From the NCBI GenBank assembly GCA_020746995.1, contig JAGPXD010000001.1, positions 6,200,001 to 6,264,000 of the forward strand: a stretch of DNA of 64,000 nt, in the 5' to 3' direction. Below, in pieces: positions 33,747 to 46,695 of this stretch. How positions within the stretch are numbered: the stretch's first letter is position 1; every line of letters starts with the position of its first letter. The notes under the pieces are model-generated. The model was not told the origin of the DNA and searched no databases. It saw only the letters and a list, made by a program, of their open reading frames with translations. This stretch comes from Plectosphaerella cucumerina (lineage: Eukaryota; Ascomycota; Sordariomycetes; Glomerellales; Plectosphaerellaceae). A program made the translations under genes and the position numbers.

Positions 33747-35788
33747 AGCTTGGCATGGCTCACGGCACGCACGATTGGGCGTTGGAGCGAGCGTGGTGTT
33801 TTATTTCTCACGGTATCATGTTTTGGTGGCGTTCGAAGCATTGGCAGGGCGTTCATGGAGGCAGGGCATGAGACACAATACAACATGATTTCCTGAGACG
33901 GAGGCCTGCCGACTTTGACGAACGATCTGCCTCACCGTGCACCGGACATCCCACGGACATCCTTGTCCCTGTGAGGGCGCGATGATGACGCTGAGTAACC
34001 CCCTAATCCAGGAAACATACTGACCTTATTGAAGCCAGCCCTTGCAGGGTGACATTGGTGCCCAAAACTTTCATGTCGTGCACAAGTGGATTGCGTGGGA
34101 TAGGTGACCTGGGCGGAAGATACCGACAAGGGTGTGTGCCCCCCAGCCTCGGCACTTGATATGCTTTGGGCCCCTGGGCGATCCGACGGACCTTCTTCTA
34201 CATCGCGGAACTCATCCGCCTGCTGGGGGGCGTCGGATGCAGCGGCCGCGCCCAGGCAACAGCTGCAATCTCCCCGTCCTCAGCGGCCGCCGGTGCTCTC
34301 GGGACGAAAGTGAACAGATGGAAACCTTTCTCGCAAGTGCAGCTCGACTCGACTCGCTGACCAGCTTGCGAGGAGATGATGGGGACTGAAGGCGCGAGAG
34401 CCGTTCTGGTGCGAATACCCGTCTTGTCCGTGTCTTAGGGCTGAAGGGATGGGGAGGGAAGGCCCCGGATCAAGGGCACGAGAGCGAACAATGTCGAGAC
34501 GGGGAGCCGTGCTGCCGCCCGAAGCCGCGCCGGAGCTCGACGGTCGACGACGGATGACAGATGGTTTCACCAGCGATAGGGCTGTTTCAGCCACTGCAAC
34601 CCGCGCGAGGGACGACGACGATGACGACGGCGGTGGGCAGCCGGAACGGTGCTGACTGAGCGGTCTCCTGTTGTCTTGCTCCCGTGGCAGTGCGTTCAGT
34701 CTGGTGTTGTCGCTGTGGCTTGTTCTTCTCCCAGCTTTCTCCTCTCAGCCCTGTTGGTTGACGCGGCTCACGGCAGAGGGACAGAGTCAGTGGTGAGCCA
34801 CGAGCGTTTGGACCCGGTGGGACTTTGATCAATCTCGGACGAAGATCACGATGAGCGGGTTCTTGTTGTCCCCCGCAGGACCTACCTGCCGTGTCGGCTA
34901 CGGAGTTGCCCCGATGCCTTCGGGTCTGAGCGGCCGCAAGTTCGCAACGTCTTTTCAGTAACGAGAGCGAACCCCCCTTCAGTCTTCAGACCATCAGGCC
35001 TATGATTATGATCGCCACCTCCAGGCAGCTCTATTCTCACGACGAGGCCCCGGAGATGAGATCCCGCCCAACTTCCCTCCCCCGGGCCCCGCGAGTCACG
35101 GGCCCGGGGGGAGCTCCCTCCCTCTCGCTGGGATGGCCCGGCGACAACAGCACAACCGCTCGGGCCCTATCCCGCCATCCTGGAACCTGGGAGACAACTA
35201 AAACCCCTCCGACGGCCGCGGGGTGAACTCTATCCCGCCAAGACTTTGCAGTGCTGCTCGACAACCTGGGAGGCAACCAGGCAACAAGCCCTGGACGGTT
35301 CCTCCTCCCCGGCCCGCGGGCCACCGCCGCGAACCGCGAGCGCCAGGCCCGTCCTGCCCACCCCGGCTTTTGTCCCGTTCAGGCACCCCTGGCCCCTGGC
35401 CACCGGGACGCCGCCCAAGGTTGGTCGATGTAACTCTGCCCGTTTCCCCGTGACTCGTCTTGAGTGCTGCCGGCTTCGTCGTCTTGTCCACGAATTCTTC
35501 GTCTGATAAGGAGCTGGCGGATGCTGCGGGAGGAGAGGACCGGGGATTAGACCATTTTACCGCCGCCGAGCACTGCAACACAGAGGACATAAGGCCGTGG
35601 CGGGTCCCATGGTGCTTGGGAGGGCTTCGGCAGCAGATCACCAACTTCACTCCATCTCCCCACTCCCTCACGGGAGGAAAGCCCTCAGCCTCTGACATCC
35701 ACCCTTCCGTCTGTTTCTCATGTACACTATTTCGATTCCATCCTATTCTCTTCTTCGTATCTAATATTTCACCCCCTCTATTTTCACA
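33747..35788. other. long intergenic stretch (2 kb)
   Basis: No convincing gene. Several unrelated open frames are chance readings in GC-rich sequence. The last 150 bases before the MFS start are T/C-rich (about 35700-35780), a usual core-promoter and leader composition in filamentous fungi. No repeat or RNA gene seen. Confidence 0.5.
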
Positions 35789-37567
35789 ATGGATCCCTCC
35801 TGGAGACCTCAGAGCCCGGCCTCGTCCCTCTTCTCCATGGAGTCGAAGAAGGACGTACCGCAACCTCCGCCCGCTCCTCAGGACGACATCGCCGGCAGCG
35901 TCTTCCTCATCTCGGCCTCTGGAGAGCTCCTCAAGCTTCCGATCCCCTCCACGTCGCCCCGGGACCCGCTGGCCTGGTCGAGGGCGACGAGGATCACGGC
36001 ATTTGCCTGTGCCATCTTCCTTGCTGCTGTTAACGGCGTCACTATCAACATCCCCGCTCTGATCCAGCACGGCCTTCATTATGAATTCCCGGACAGGGTA
36101 TGTACTCCGTTATGGTAGTAACAAGAGGTTTGCTGACGCGCTCAACCGACAGCCGGATAGGTTCTTTACCGTTAAGTCCCTCAGCTCGGCTGTGACCTTC
36201 TTCGTGGCAATCGGATACCTCGCCTTCATCCCTGCTTCGATTGCTGTGGGCCGACGGCCGGTCATCCTCTGCGCATCTCTGATTCAGACCCTGACCGTGC
36301 TCCTGGCCGGTTTCTCGGGTAGTTACTACCAGTTGTTGGCTGCCGTTATCTTTCAAAGCATGACAGCCGGCGGTATCCTCGGAGTGGTATGTCGCCTGTC
36401 CGTTTCTTAGTCGTGGCCCATGCTTACCTCCACGCCTATTAGTTGCTGCTCATGGTCATGGATGCCACCTTCATCCACGAACGTCCTATGGCCTTCACCA
36501 TCTTCTGGGGCGTCGGCGGCATCCTCCCCGCCATTGCCTTCCTACCCTTCCCCTTTGTCATGGACCCCCGTACCCAATGGCGTCCTATGTTCTACATCTG
36601 GTTCGGCCCTTGCCTCGTCGCCCACATCCTGACTTTGCTCTTCGTCCCGGAGACCTTCTTCGTCCGTCCCGCCGTCGCATTTGATGGCCGGGTCCTGGTC
36701 CAGAGCAGCACTGAAAAGGTCGAGATCTACGATGACTGGGAGTCGATGCCCTGCGGACCGCACTGCCCGCATAGCCACGTTCACGAAGAGCCCGGCAAGT
36801 CGACCTGGTTCAGCCGCGTTAGAGTCCGTCGGGCACCGGGCACCTCGGTCAAGGGAGGCATCGCGACCTATGTCCAGATGTTCCTGTGCCTCACGAACCC
36901 CCTCCTCGTCTGGGTATCGCTCCTCTCGGCCGCCATACTTAGCGGTGTCATCTACATGGGGCTTACGCTGCCTAATCATCTCGGCGAGACTCTGCCTCAC
37001 GATGAGGGCGGAGATATCAGCATCTTCCTTGGCGTGGCCACTGTCATCGGCTGTCTCGTAGCCATTCCGACGACAGGCCCTCTGATCACCTGGTGCACAA
37101 AGTACTTCACCCTTCGCTGCGGCGGCACGAGGCATGCAGAGTTCTTTCTGCCCGGCTTCGTGCTGCCCGTCATCACGAGCGCGCTGAGCGTCGGCCTGTT
37201 CGGCCTGGCCATGGCCAACAACTGGGCCCCTGGCATGTCCTACTTTGCCTTTGGGCTCAGCACGTTCGCCTACGTCTCGAATAACATTGCCGTTATCCTG
37301 TGGATCACGGAGGCCTTCCCGCCCTGGGCCGCTGCGTCCCTTGGTGTGCAGATGTTTGTAGGCAACATGGTCGCCTTTGGTGTCGGCTTCAACCTCCTCG
37401 CATGGGTCAAGGCCGACGAGGCTTTCCTGTCCAACATCATCATCGTAACTCTGGTGTTGTTCATAGGCGCGTTTGCCGTTCCCATTGCCTTCTGGGGTAG
37501 GACAGTACGGCAGTACATCCACGGCAGGTGGAGCGAGTCTCAAAAGGGAGCCATCCGACCAGTATGA
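35789..37567 (+). CDS. MFS transporter (DHA1-like), 555 residues
   Basis: Exons 35789..36097, 36153..36386 and 36443..37567 join in phase 0 (donors GTATGT, acceptors ACAG and TTAG) to a 555-residue multi-pass protein. A long cytoplasmic N-terminus ends in PRDPLAWSRATRITAFACAI, the usual MFS DPLxW entry. A GRRPV element in the first cytoplasmic loop resembles the MFS motif A. A central hydrophilic loop (about residues 255-320) contains an unusual His/Cys stretch, MPCGPHCPHSHVHEEPGK. Membrane segments follow to IAFWGRTVRQYIHGRW. Substrate is not predictable. The His/Cys loop could bind metal, which is speculation. The gene is convergent with the next one, 111 bases apart. Confidence 0.88.
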
Positions 37568-37678
37568 GTTACTCCTCGGCTTGAGCACGTCCGTCCACGA
37601 TGATAGATTGATAAATTAAAGGCTTGTAAGCCAAATGACGCATATGATGACCATTATCCAACGCTGTGCTCATGCAAT

Positions 37679-39194
37679 TCAAACCTTCAACCAGAATCCC
37701 TCGCCCGTCCTGCGCCTCCTCGCCTCCCGGGCAAGTATCATGAAGACCATGCCCATAGCCAACGCGCTTCCAGCGAACATCTGCGCGCCCAGATAGCTTC
37801 CATTCATCTTTGATATCAGTACACCCTCGATAGGCGGGCCCGTCAGGACCGCGAAGCTGACAATGGTAAAAACCATGCCCATCCGCGTTCCCTGTTTCCG
37901 CAGGTCCAAGTTGAGGCCCGACAGCGCCGCCGGGAAGAGCGACTGGATGCCGCCGGCCGACATTCCATAAAACACAGCCCACGCGTACATGCCTGGAGCT
38001 GACGAGATGGCAGCCCAGCAGAACATGAGGAGCGCTGAACAGGCGGCCATGGGCGCAAACATGTTGACGCCGCCCCATCGATCGGCGAAGTGGTTCGGCA
38101 CCAGACGCCCGACTACTCCGACGCCGTTGAGAAGAAGGAGAAGGTCGAGGGAGTCGGCGTAGGCGAAGCCGCGGATGTCTCGGCTGTATGAGGAGAGGAA
38201 GAAGAAGGGGAAGTAGACGCCCCAGAAGCTCTGCGGGGGACAAAGTCAGTTAGGAAATCATGTGTTGCGAACAGTCTTGACGTACCATGAAGCCACCGAT
38301 CGCGTAAAATGTGTACTCAAGCTCCTTGAAGGCAGGCAAGTCCACCAAGCTCCCCGTCTTCCGCGGCGCCACCCTTGTTTTCAGGAAGCACAGGGCGATG
38401 ATGAGGCTGCCAACCTGAATGAACCCGATGGCCCTGACGGTCCAGGCAAAGCCGATGCGAGGCAGCAGCTCGCGGACCATGCTCGGGAAGATGAGACCGC
38501 CCGTGGCGCTGCCGCAGGCGGCGATGCCCATGGCCAGTGCCCGCTTCTTCTGCCAGTACGTCGACAGTACAGCCATGGTGGGACAGAAAAGACACCCGTT
38601 GCCGAGACCAAGGCAGACGCCCTGCGCGAGGAAAAGCTGCCAGTACTGCGTGCAGGCTGACGTAGCGAAGATGCCCAGCGCCACAAGAGCCACACCCGCA
38701 ATCATAACGGGACGGAAGAAACCCGCGTCGGTGAGCCGGCCGGTAAAGGTGCCGATGAAGAAGAGGAGGAAGATTTCGAACGAGCCGATCCAGGAGATAT
38801 CCGAAGGTGGTCGGTTGAGCGTCGTGGTGTAATAGGTCTGGAATGCGCCGAACGAGTTGATGACGCCCCAGGTGCACATGATGACTAGGTGGCCTGCGAA
38901 TACAACCATCCATGCCGTGAATCCTCCGTCAGGTGGTGGAGGGGGAGGCATGCTCGATCTCGTCGTAATTCTGCTCATCACCCTGTTGGCAATGCTCGCC
39001 GTCTCGGGCTCTCGTCTTGACGTGTTGTCCGTGTTGCCGGCCTCCTTTCGTGACCGAGCGTCGTCATCTGAGCCGGAGTTGCTCGAATCGCCCCCAGTCA
39101 TGCCGTCGATCACAAGGTCATCCTCAGCAAGAGGACGTTCGCATTTTTCCACATCGACCTCGCGGGTCTGGCCGCCGCAACCTGGCCTACTCAT
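37679..39194 (-). CDS. MFS monocarboxylate-transporter-like protein (MCT/MCH family)
   Basis: Exons 39194..38286 and 38230..37679 join in phase 0 (GTACGT..CGCAG) to 486 residues. The start MSRPGCGGQTREVDVEKCER is in a hydrophilic tail. The MCT signature PDGGFTAWMVVFAGHLVIM opens the first span, followed by GVINSFGAFQTYY, GLGNGCLFCPTMAVLSTYW, KKRALAMGIAACGSATGGLIFP, and in the second half ADRWGGVNMFAPMA and GPPIEGVLISKMNGSY. The family carries monocarboxylates in animals. Fungal members (MCH, ESBP6, and riboflavin transporter MCH5) vary, and several sit in secondary-metabolite clusters. No substrate can be given. Confidence 0.92.
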
Positions 39195-40248
39195 CGCTAG
39201 CTGTGGGTTCGACTTCGCTCGGAATTTTCCATAAAAGACAAAAGGAGAATAGTTGGGTGTCGTTACAGTCTTGCTCAGGTCACCAAGCAGCGGCTTTGTA
39301 TGTACGGTGGTCCCAACGGCGGTTCTTATCTCGTTGCGCAAACTGGTCCTTGAGCAAAGTCTCTTCCCAATCGAATGGTGACGCACCTGGGCGAGCCCCG
39401 GGTTATGTACTTCTAGAACAACCTGCAGGTGAGAGAGGATCTTCCCCAGGAACCCAAACCCAAGATGGGGAAAGTGGAGAGATGACCATTGGATTGGCAA
39501 ATGACCTTCCGTGATCTGATCCTGGCCAGCCAGAAGGAGTGTCCGGTCCTCGTCTCGCTGACAAAAAGCCCAATCTTGAGTCACCAAGGGCGTGTGGAAA
39601 TGGGGCGGCCAGAGCTATTCCCGCCCGGCCGACAACCCCCCACATGAACGCCCTCCCCCCTGCTTTCCGGGCTTTGCACTGCGTCGCCGGCCGGTTCCGC
39701 CGCACTGCATTCGCGGATAGCGTCAGAGATAGCGAGCGGACAGGGGGAAGGCGGCTAAAGTCCCGACCCGATCTCGCTGGGCTTCGGCGTCTGTGCCTCT
39801 GGTGCCGTTGCCGGCGGCACTCCACGTGCCTCGAGTGACAAAGTCTGCATCAAAGGAAGAGTGACGGCGTTCGGTCCGAGTCTTGAAGCACTTGACATGC
39901 ATTAACACCGGGACATCTCCGAACCTTTCGCTCATTTGGAACACCAGCACAAGAGTCATCGACAAAAACGCATCAGTCATGAGGGTGCGACCAAAAGATA
40001 TTGATTAATGTCAGGCAGCATTGAGAATACTCGGCTGCGGAAACAATCGCCACATTACACTCCTCCCAGACATGAACACTACCTCCCCGACCTTCGAGTC
40101 CATCCCGTAACCTCATGTGATACATGGTCCAAAACAATGGAGAAGCAAATCGATCAATCCGCCTGCACACTGCCGACTTGATCGCTCAACACAGATCCCG
40201 ACATGTGAACTTCTCTGAAAGTTGGCTTGAGAAGTGAGAGTGAGCTGC
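39195..40248. other. intergenic
   Basis: About 1.05 kb between two minus-strand genes: promoter of the MCT-like gene and 3' flank of the collagen-like gene. A few short frames only. No RNA gene or repeat recognised. Confidence 0.5.
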
Positions 40249-43200
40249 TCACTCAATGGGGAGAGTCTTGCGGCCCTCGCGGGTCCAGATGTCAAAGCTC
40301 TCGCTCTGGGACTGACTCAGAATGCGCGTAGAGACGCGACGCTCGGTGCCGGCGCGGCAGCGGCCTGCCTCGCAGCTGTTGTCGAACCAGCCAACACGGA
40401 GGTCATCGGCCCACCAGGAGGCAGCCTGGCCATCGACGCGGACAGTGACGAGAACAGAGCTGATGTCGTTGAAGCCCTCGACGACGATTGGCGTGAGACC
40501 GCAGTCGACGAGGCTTGGGCACGACTCGACCCAGACGAGCTGAGACATGGCCTGCTCCTCGGCGTTGAGCGTGGCATTGAACCGGTAGCCGGTGAAGGTG
40601 AACTTGCAGAACTGGCCCTCGCCAGTCGCGTCGCAGCCCAGGTTGGCTCCGTGGAAGTTGAAGCGGAAGCAGTCCGAAGCAGCGTCGATGCCAACACCGA
40701 ACTGAGAGGCATCCAGAGTAGTCGTGGTAGCCCCGTCAACGAAGACTGGGGGCACAAACTCGAGAAGCTTGCCGCCAGAGGTGGGCACGTAGGGGACGGT
40801 CGGAGGAGGGGCAATGACGAAGCCCGAGGAGAACCAAAAACGGTTGTAAGGGTTGTAGAGCGGGCCAACAGAGAGATCATCGAACTGCAGACAATCAGCA
40901 AGTGAACAATGGATCGGAGAGAAGGGGCGAACTTACATCGAGAACCAGGTTGCCAACCTCGGTGGATCCCGTGCAGATGGGCAGCTGAACCGGAATGACC
41001 GGCGTGGCAGTCTCGACGGCAGCAGAGCCGACCGAGTCGATGGAGGTGGCGTTGACAGAAGCATCCGTAGGGAAAAGGGTCACCTCGGTGGGCTGAACGG
41101 TGCCAGTGGCTCGGGCAGAAGTGGTGGTGTTGGCAAAGATGGCTTCGGTGGCAGGAAGAGCTCCGTCCTGGCGCTTGAACCATCTCCTGAGAGTAGGGAC
41201 AGAGCCCTGGGTGACAATGGTGCTCTCAACGGTGACCAGAGCTTGGTAGGGGAATGTGTAGGTCGTGGTCAGATGTGGGACGATGTTGAGGAACGTGGTG
41301 GTTGCGACCGATGTCACGACCAGAGTCTTGCTTCCAGTGGAGCAGTCCTTGGTGGAATCCGGGGATGTGTTGCCATTGCCGGAAGGCAGACTGGATGGCA
41401 GGCCAACAGGAGGAGTGAGGGTCGAGGGAGGGGGGATGACGGTCGGAAGGACGCTTGCAGTCTCATCGTTGGGGTCGATGGCAGTCGGGAGAACGGCTCC
41501 AGAGGGTCCAGCAGAGGGTTGGCCTGGACCAGCTCCGGTTGGGAAGCCATAGCCGGCGGGGAACGAATCGTCCGATGGGAGACTATCGGGGCCACCGCTC
41601 GGGGTCTGTTGAGGAGGCACGATGACTGGGCCGACTCCAGAGCTTCCATCCCCAGAAGCACCAGTGGGTGTGCCAGGTAGGCCAAGAGTGCATGTCGTCT
41701 TGGACGAGGCGTCGGCCGGGAGGCCGGGAGCGGAGGGCTGAGCAGGTCCAGGAGCAGAAGGCTGGGCAGGGGAAGGGCCTTGGCCAGGCACGCCGGTGTT
41801 GTTGGGATCCGCATCTGGTCCAGGCAGATTCGGCAGGCCAGTACCAGAAGGATGTCCGGGAAGAGGGAGCTGATCAGCAGTGGTGAACTGGCCAGGGTCG
41901 GCCGGCTGGCCGGGGAAGCTCGAGGGAAGGTTGGTAATGGGTAGGATGGAGAAGCCACCGGTCTGCGAGGGAGGAAGGGATCCATCCGTGGGAAGTGCTG
42001 AGCCGTCTCCGTATCCAGCAGGGACAGTCCGCGTGAGGGTTCCGGTCAAAGTCGAGGTCAGTCGGACGACACCCGAGATGCCCGAATCGTCGCTCGGGCC
42101 TGGAGAAGGAGCGGGACGGGCAGTGGCAGTGTTGATGCCCGAACCATAGGCATCCGGTGCACTTGGGTTGGGTGGAAGACCGGTGCCAGAGTTCGGAAGT
42201 GTTGGCGTTGCCTGTCCGCCGGGGACGTTCCCGCCGTCAGAGGGCGTGGAAGGGAATGTGTAAGTGAAGGTCTGAACCACTGTCTGGACGTCTCCGGCAC
42301 CGGTGGCTCCAGGAGCGGGTGGGGCAGTGAGGGTGAAGGTCGCACTGAGGACAGTGACCGAGTCGTCGTCGGCATTGGAGTCCTGAGAGGGAACACCTGA
42401 GGCGTCAGGCGAGGCGGGCCCAGTCGGGAATCCAGGAGGGAAGATGGTCGAGGTGAAGATAATGACCGTAGGCTGCGAGCCATCAGATCCAATGGGACCT
42501 CCGGGGGAGCCAGGAGAGCCGGGAGTACCAGGAGCGCCAGGGCCGCCTGGAGTAGGAGAGCCGGGACCGCCAGGGACAGGAGATCCAGGACCGCCAGGAG
42601 AGCCGGGAGCTCCAGGGGCGCCGGATGGGCCGTACGTGCCTGGAACGGTGGCAGAAGGTGTGACAGTCGAGGTGATGACCGTGACGTACGGAGCGCTTCC
42701 ATCATGGGGGCCAGTGGGTGCAGGGCCATTGCTCGGGCTGCCTGGGAAAGGGGCAGTGGCAGTCAGAGTGGCGACGAAGGTGTCGACTGCAACAGTGGGC
42801 TTGCCATCCAGCCCGGTGAATGTCGTGGTGTGGTAGAAAGAAGTCGTGATGACGGGGCCAGGGCCACCAGTGCCAGAGCCATCTCCAGGAGTCGCAGTGG
42901 GGATCGGGCCGCCAGGCGCCGGGCCAGAGGGGTTCTGAGGATAGGGAATGGTGACGGTGATGGTCTGGACAATGACGCCGTCCGAAGGGAATCCGTTGCC
43001 GTCCGATCCAGGAGATCCAGGGGATCCTGAGGGGTCTGAAGGGCCTGGTGTCGCGACGGGAACGAAAATCGTGGTGGTCACGACGCTGACAAGATCGCCA
43101 GGGCCTTGGGGATCACTGCCGGTGGCTGGCGAAGGAGCTCCAGTGGCAGGGCCTTGAGGGAACGTTGCGGTGATGGTGGCAACGATGGTGTCGAAGGGAG

Positions 43201-45168
43201 GTGTAGGCAGACCGGGACCGCCAGGAACAGGAGTGGGATGATAAACGGTCTCGGTGATGACTGTGACAAAGTCGCCAGGGTTGCCGTCCGGACCGCCGGG
43301 GACACCTGCGCTGGGGGCAGGAGGCTGCTGAGCGAGAGAGCTGGCAATGGTGGTGACATGAGTCTTGACAGTGGGTGTGAGGATTCCAGAGGAGTCAGGG
43401 CAGACAGTCGTCTCGTACCAGGTCGTTGGGATGAGGGTGATAGATCCAGGGACACCAGAGAAACCGGGAGCGCCAGGAGCAGGGGCGCCAGGAGAGCCGG
43501 GAGCAGGGGCGCCAGGAGAGCCGGGAGTGCCGGGTGCAGGGGCGCCAGGAGAGCCAGGAGCAGGAGAACCGGGAGTGCCAGGAGCACCAGGAGCGCCGGG
43601 GGAGCCTGGAGCAGGAGAACCAGGAGAGCCGGGGCCACCAGGGACAGGAGATCCGGGGGAGCCAGGTGCAGGAGAGCCGGGAATGCCAGTGACAGAAGGA
43701 TCGTTGGGGTCGATTCCGGAGGGAGACGGAGGGAAAGTGACCGTCAGTGTTGCGACGACAGCGTCGGTGACAACGCCATCACCGGGAATGGTCCGTGGGC
43801 GGAACAGTGTGGTGGTGATGACGGAGACGGGGCCGTGAGGACCAGGCGCAGGAGTGGGCTGAGGAGGGAAAGTGCCGTCAGATGGGGAGCCGTCGGAGCC
43901 ATCTGGATCGATGCGAACAGTGAAGGTCTCGACGATGATGTCCCGGGAAACGGTAGCCTGTCCAGGAGCCAGCGTGGGCTGGTAGACGGTCCTGGTGATG
44001 ACGCTTGCGCGGAGCGTGTCGTGCTGACCGGGGACCTCAGGGCCAGGTGTCTCGTCCGAGCCGTCAGGGAAGGTGACCGTGAAAGTGGCAACAACTGTCT
44101 CGGGACCAGTGGCGGGATCGGTGCGGACCAGCGTGGTGGTGATGACCGTGACGCAGTCATCCTTGGGGTCTTGCTGGCCATCGGGGGATCCAGAGCCTGG
44201 GTAGCCAGGGGAACCGGGGAGACTGGGAGTGCCGTCGCCAGGCTGGCCGGACCCAGGGATGCTTGGGGATCCAGGAGTGCCACTGCCGGGCTGGCCGGTG
44301 CCAGGAGATCCAGGAGCGCCGGGGACACCGCCGCCAGGCTGACCGGAGCCGGGAGCGCCAGGAGTTCCAGGAGCAGGGACACCAGGGGAGCCGGGAGAGC
44401 TGGGGGAACCAGGGGTGCCGGGGGCATCACCTGGCTGACCAGAACCAGGAGAGCCAGGAACAGGAGCGCTTGGGGAGCCAGGAGCAGGAGAGCCGGGGAC
44501 GCCCTCGCCAGGCTGGCCAGAACCGGGGGCGCCAGGAGTGCCAGGAGTGCCAGGGGCACCGGGGGAGCCAGGTCCGGCAGGGTCAGAGGGCTGAGAATGA
44601 GGGACAGTGACGGTGCGAGTGGCGATTCCGGTGCGAGTCTCCCACGGCTTGGGTCCAGTGTAGGGGCTGTCTCCGAAGGGAGGGAAGTTAGTCAGGGTGA
44701 GAGTGAACGTGGGAGAGGCAGGAATTTGAGGGCCAGGAACGTCGTTGCCGGGCGAGCCAGGGGCTCCGGGACCAGGAGGAAAGCTGGGGGGAGAGCCGGG
44801 AGCAGAACCGGGAGCAGAACCAGGAGGAGAGCCGGGAGCAGAACCAGGAGGAGAGCCGGGAGCAGAACCAGGAGGAGAGCCGGGAGCAGAACCAGGAGGA
44901 GAACCAGGAGGAGAACCAAGAGGAGAACCAGGGCTTCCCGGGACAGAGGTGGGATCGGTGTCCGGAACTGTGACGAAAACCGTGGTGGTGGCAGTGGGAG
45001 TGCAGATGCCGGCGCCGTACGGGTCAAGGCTATGCCAAAGGTCAGCCAGATCCAAAGAAAAACGATGCCAGAGGACAGTGAGGGTGCAAACCTGGGAGAC
45101 GGGGCTGCACTCGACCTGCCGAGGAGGCCGATGGCCGCCAGGGCACCGAGAGAGGCGTGAAGACGCAT
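40249..45168 (-). CDS. very large secreted collagen-like (Gly-X-Y) wall or surface protein
   Basis: Exons 45168..45092, 45029..40937 and 40884..40249 join in consistent phase to 1,601 residues. MRLHASLGALAAIGLLGRSS is a signal peptide. From about residue 55 come long Gly-X-Y runs rich in Pro, Ser and Ala (GSPGAPGTPGTPGAPGSGQP type). They alternate with roughly eight to ten modules of hydrophobic, Thr-rich beta-like sequence such as VSVITTTLFRPRTIPGDG and TIVATITATFP. A Pro/Ser/Thr-rich stretch and a VTSVATTTFLN segment follow, then a folded C-terminal domain (about 1390-1601) beginning FDDLSVGPLYNPYNRFWFSS with several Cys (CFRFNF, CKFTF, CRAGTERR). That domain recurs in fungal extracellular Ser/Thr-rich proteins, in my recollection. 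Collagen-like triplets are known in fungal fimbriae and surface proteins. A wall or hyphal-surface role is an inference. Confidence 0.85.
44791..44931 (-). repeat. 24-base tandem repeat coding Gly-Ser-Ala-Pro/Gly-Ser-Pro-Pro
   Basis: A near-perfect 24-base unit, about five copies, lies in the first Gly-X-Y run of the collagen-like gene and codes for an eight-residue period. The unit is a multiple of three, so copy-number changes keep the frame. The last copies degrade to shorter GPPG-type units. Confidence 0.85.
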
Positions 45169-46695
45169 CTCGAGCACCAGGAGTTGGTGTTGAGGCTGGA
45201 AATGCTCCTGGATGGGCTGGCGAACTGGATGATTGTACAAGACTCTAACAGAGAGGGAAAAGAGAGGCGTGCAGAGGCAGTTGAGGTGCTCCGCGGTGGA
45301 TGAGAGAGGGAGGGTGATGGATGGTGAGGAGATCCAGAGAGTGGGAGGAGATGGATGAAGAGGGAGAAGAGGAGGAAAAAAGAAGAGGGAGAGGAAAAGA
45401 TGAAGACACTGAGGGGGATGGTGGGTGATTTCAGAAATTTCTCGGGGGGACAGGCTGCTTGGGAAGGAGCACTCGTCGTGCCGTCCTCGGGAAGGTGCTC
45501 AGAGGGGGGACGAAACGACGTGGGTCGACTGGCGTGATGTGCTGTCGAGGAAGGGAAGGAAGGAACAGGAGCGGCATGCACGACCATCGAGACTTTGGGA
45601 AGGCACTCGACTGCGGAAGGGACGCCACCATGCGGATGCTCCGTGGTGATCTCGACTGGTGAGGGACTCGAGCAGCATCAGGATAACCACGAGCCGGGAC
45701 ACTGTCATCGCTGGTAGCTCACGAGACAAGTCAACTGTCCAGTGCAGCAGGCTAATGCCTCCATTGCTCTGAGGAATACTTCTACTCCATGACTTCAGTG
45801 TGGGAAGCTGTGGCACCTTGGGGGCAGGAGCACCTTCCTCCCTCAGGTGAGTCTGGCACTCCGCCTCGACCCAGAGCGTGCCTTCCACATCGCGACAACC
45901 CGGCGTGGGAAGTCACGTCGAGGAAGGCGCCCCGCTCTCGCTCCTTCCCACTCCATGCCCTGCCACACAGGAGCAATTTCTCCTCGCACACTGAGCTCCT
46001 GCCTTCAGTGTCGAAGGCAGCCCCGTTGACCGTGTGTCGTTCGACCAATCGGCAACCAGCCATGGGCGCAAATTTTCGTCCAGGCCATGGATTGCATGAT
46101 GGCAGTCGCGGGCTGGAGGCAGGAGCAGAAGGAGACAGCAGTGTGATCCGTCTGCGGGCGGGCACCTCAGTGTCGGGCTGCGGCCAGCAAGAGGAGCGAG
46201 ATGCGATGCCTTCAGGTGCCTTTGCCTGGCCTCCCATGTTGTGCGTCACCTGGACTCTCATGTCGTGTCGGGCAGTGAAACCCGTTCTGGGGAAATGTTC
46301 GGATGTGTGTGCTGCTTGTCAGTCAACCTCTAAATGGCTGGCGGGCTGGGCAGACTGATGTGCAGATGGCCTTGAGCGGAACGAAGATCGCCCAAGTCCA
46401 TCCATGATCAGTCTCCATTCCAACCCCAAGCTGTGCAAGTCACGGGCATCTGCCAGAAGGCCTGTGGCGGGATCACCTTGTACTGAAGAGATTGAAGACG
46501 CCGCAATATGAATACTCTTGGAGGACCTCGCACGGCTGCACCAAGAACTAGGCTGTAGACAATATCAAGTGTAATTAACAGAGGCTCTGGACATCACATA
46601 CCACGGTCAACTCTAGGTAGGTAACTTTTCCCTCATGGCCGTCCACGCCAAGTCATTGCTTCGTCGATTCCATCCACCCCTCCTGCGCTCCCATT
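45169..46695. other. intergenic (1.5 kb)
   Basis: Holds the promoter of the collagen-like gene and the 3' flank of alpha-COP. A purine-rich tract on the plus strand at about 45350-45412 means a C/T-rich tract about 200 bases upstream of the collagen-like gene's start, a common core-promoter composition in fungi. No convincing gene or RNA seen. Confidence 0.5.

Noticed and set aside
35198..36079. 293-codon frame, minus strand, upstream of the MFS gene
   Set aside because: Overlaps the first exon of a well-supported MFS gene and has no domain; composition is typical of GC-rich antisense reading.
43106..45160. 684-codon open frame on the plus strand opposite the collagen-like gene
   Set aside because: It reads Arg/Gly/Ala-rich low-complexity sequence that mirrors the Gly-Pro codon periodicity of the minus-strand gene, has no domain, and the minus strand has a signal peptide, introns and a folded C-terminus.
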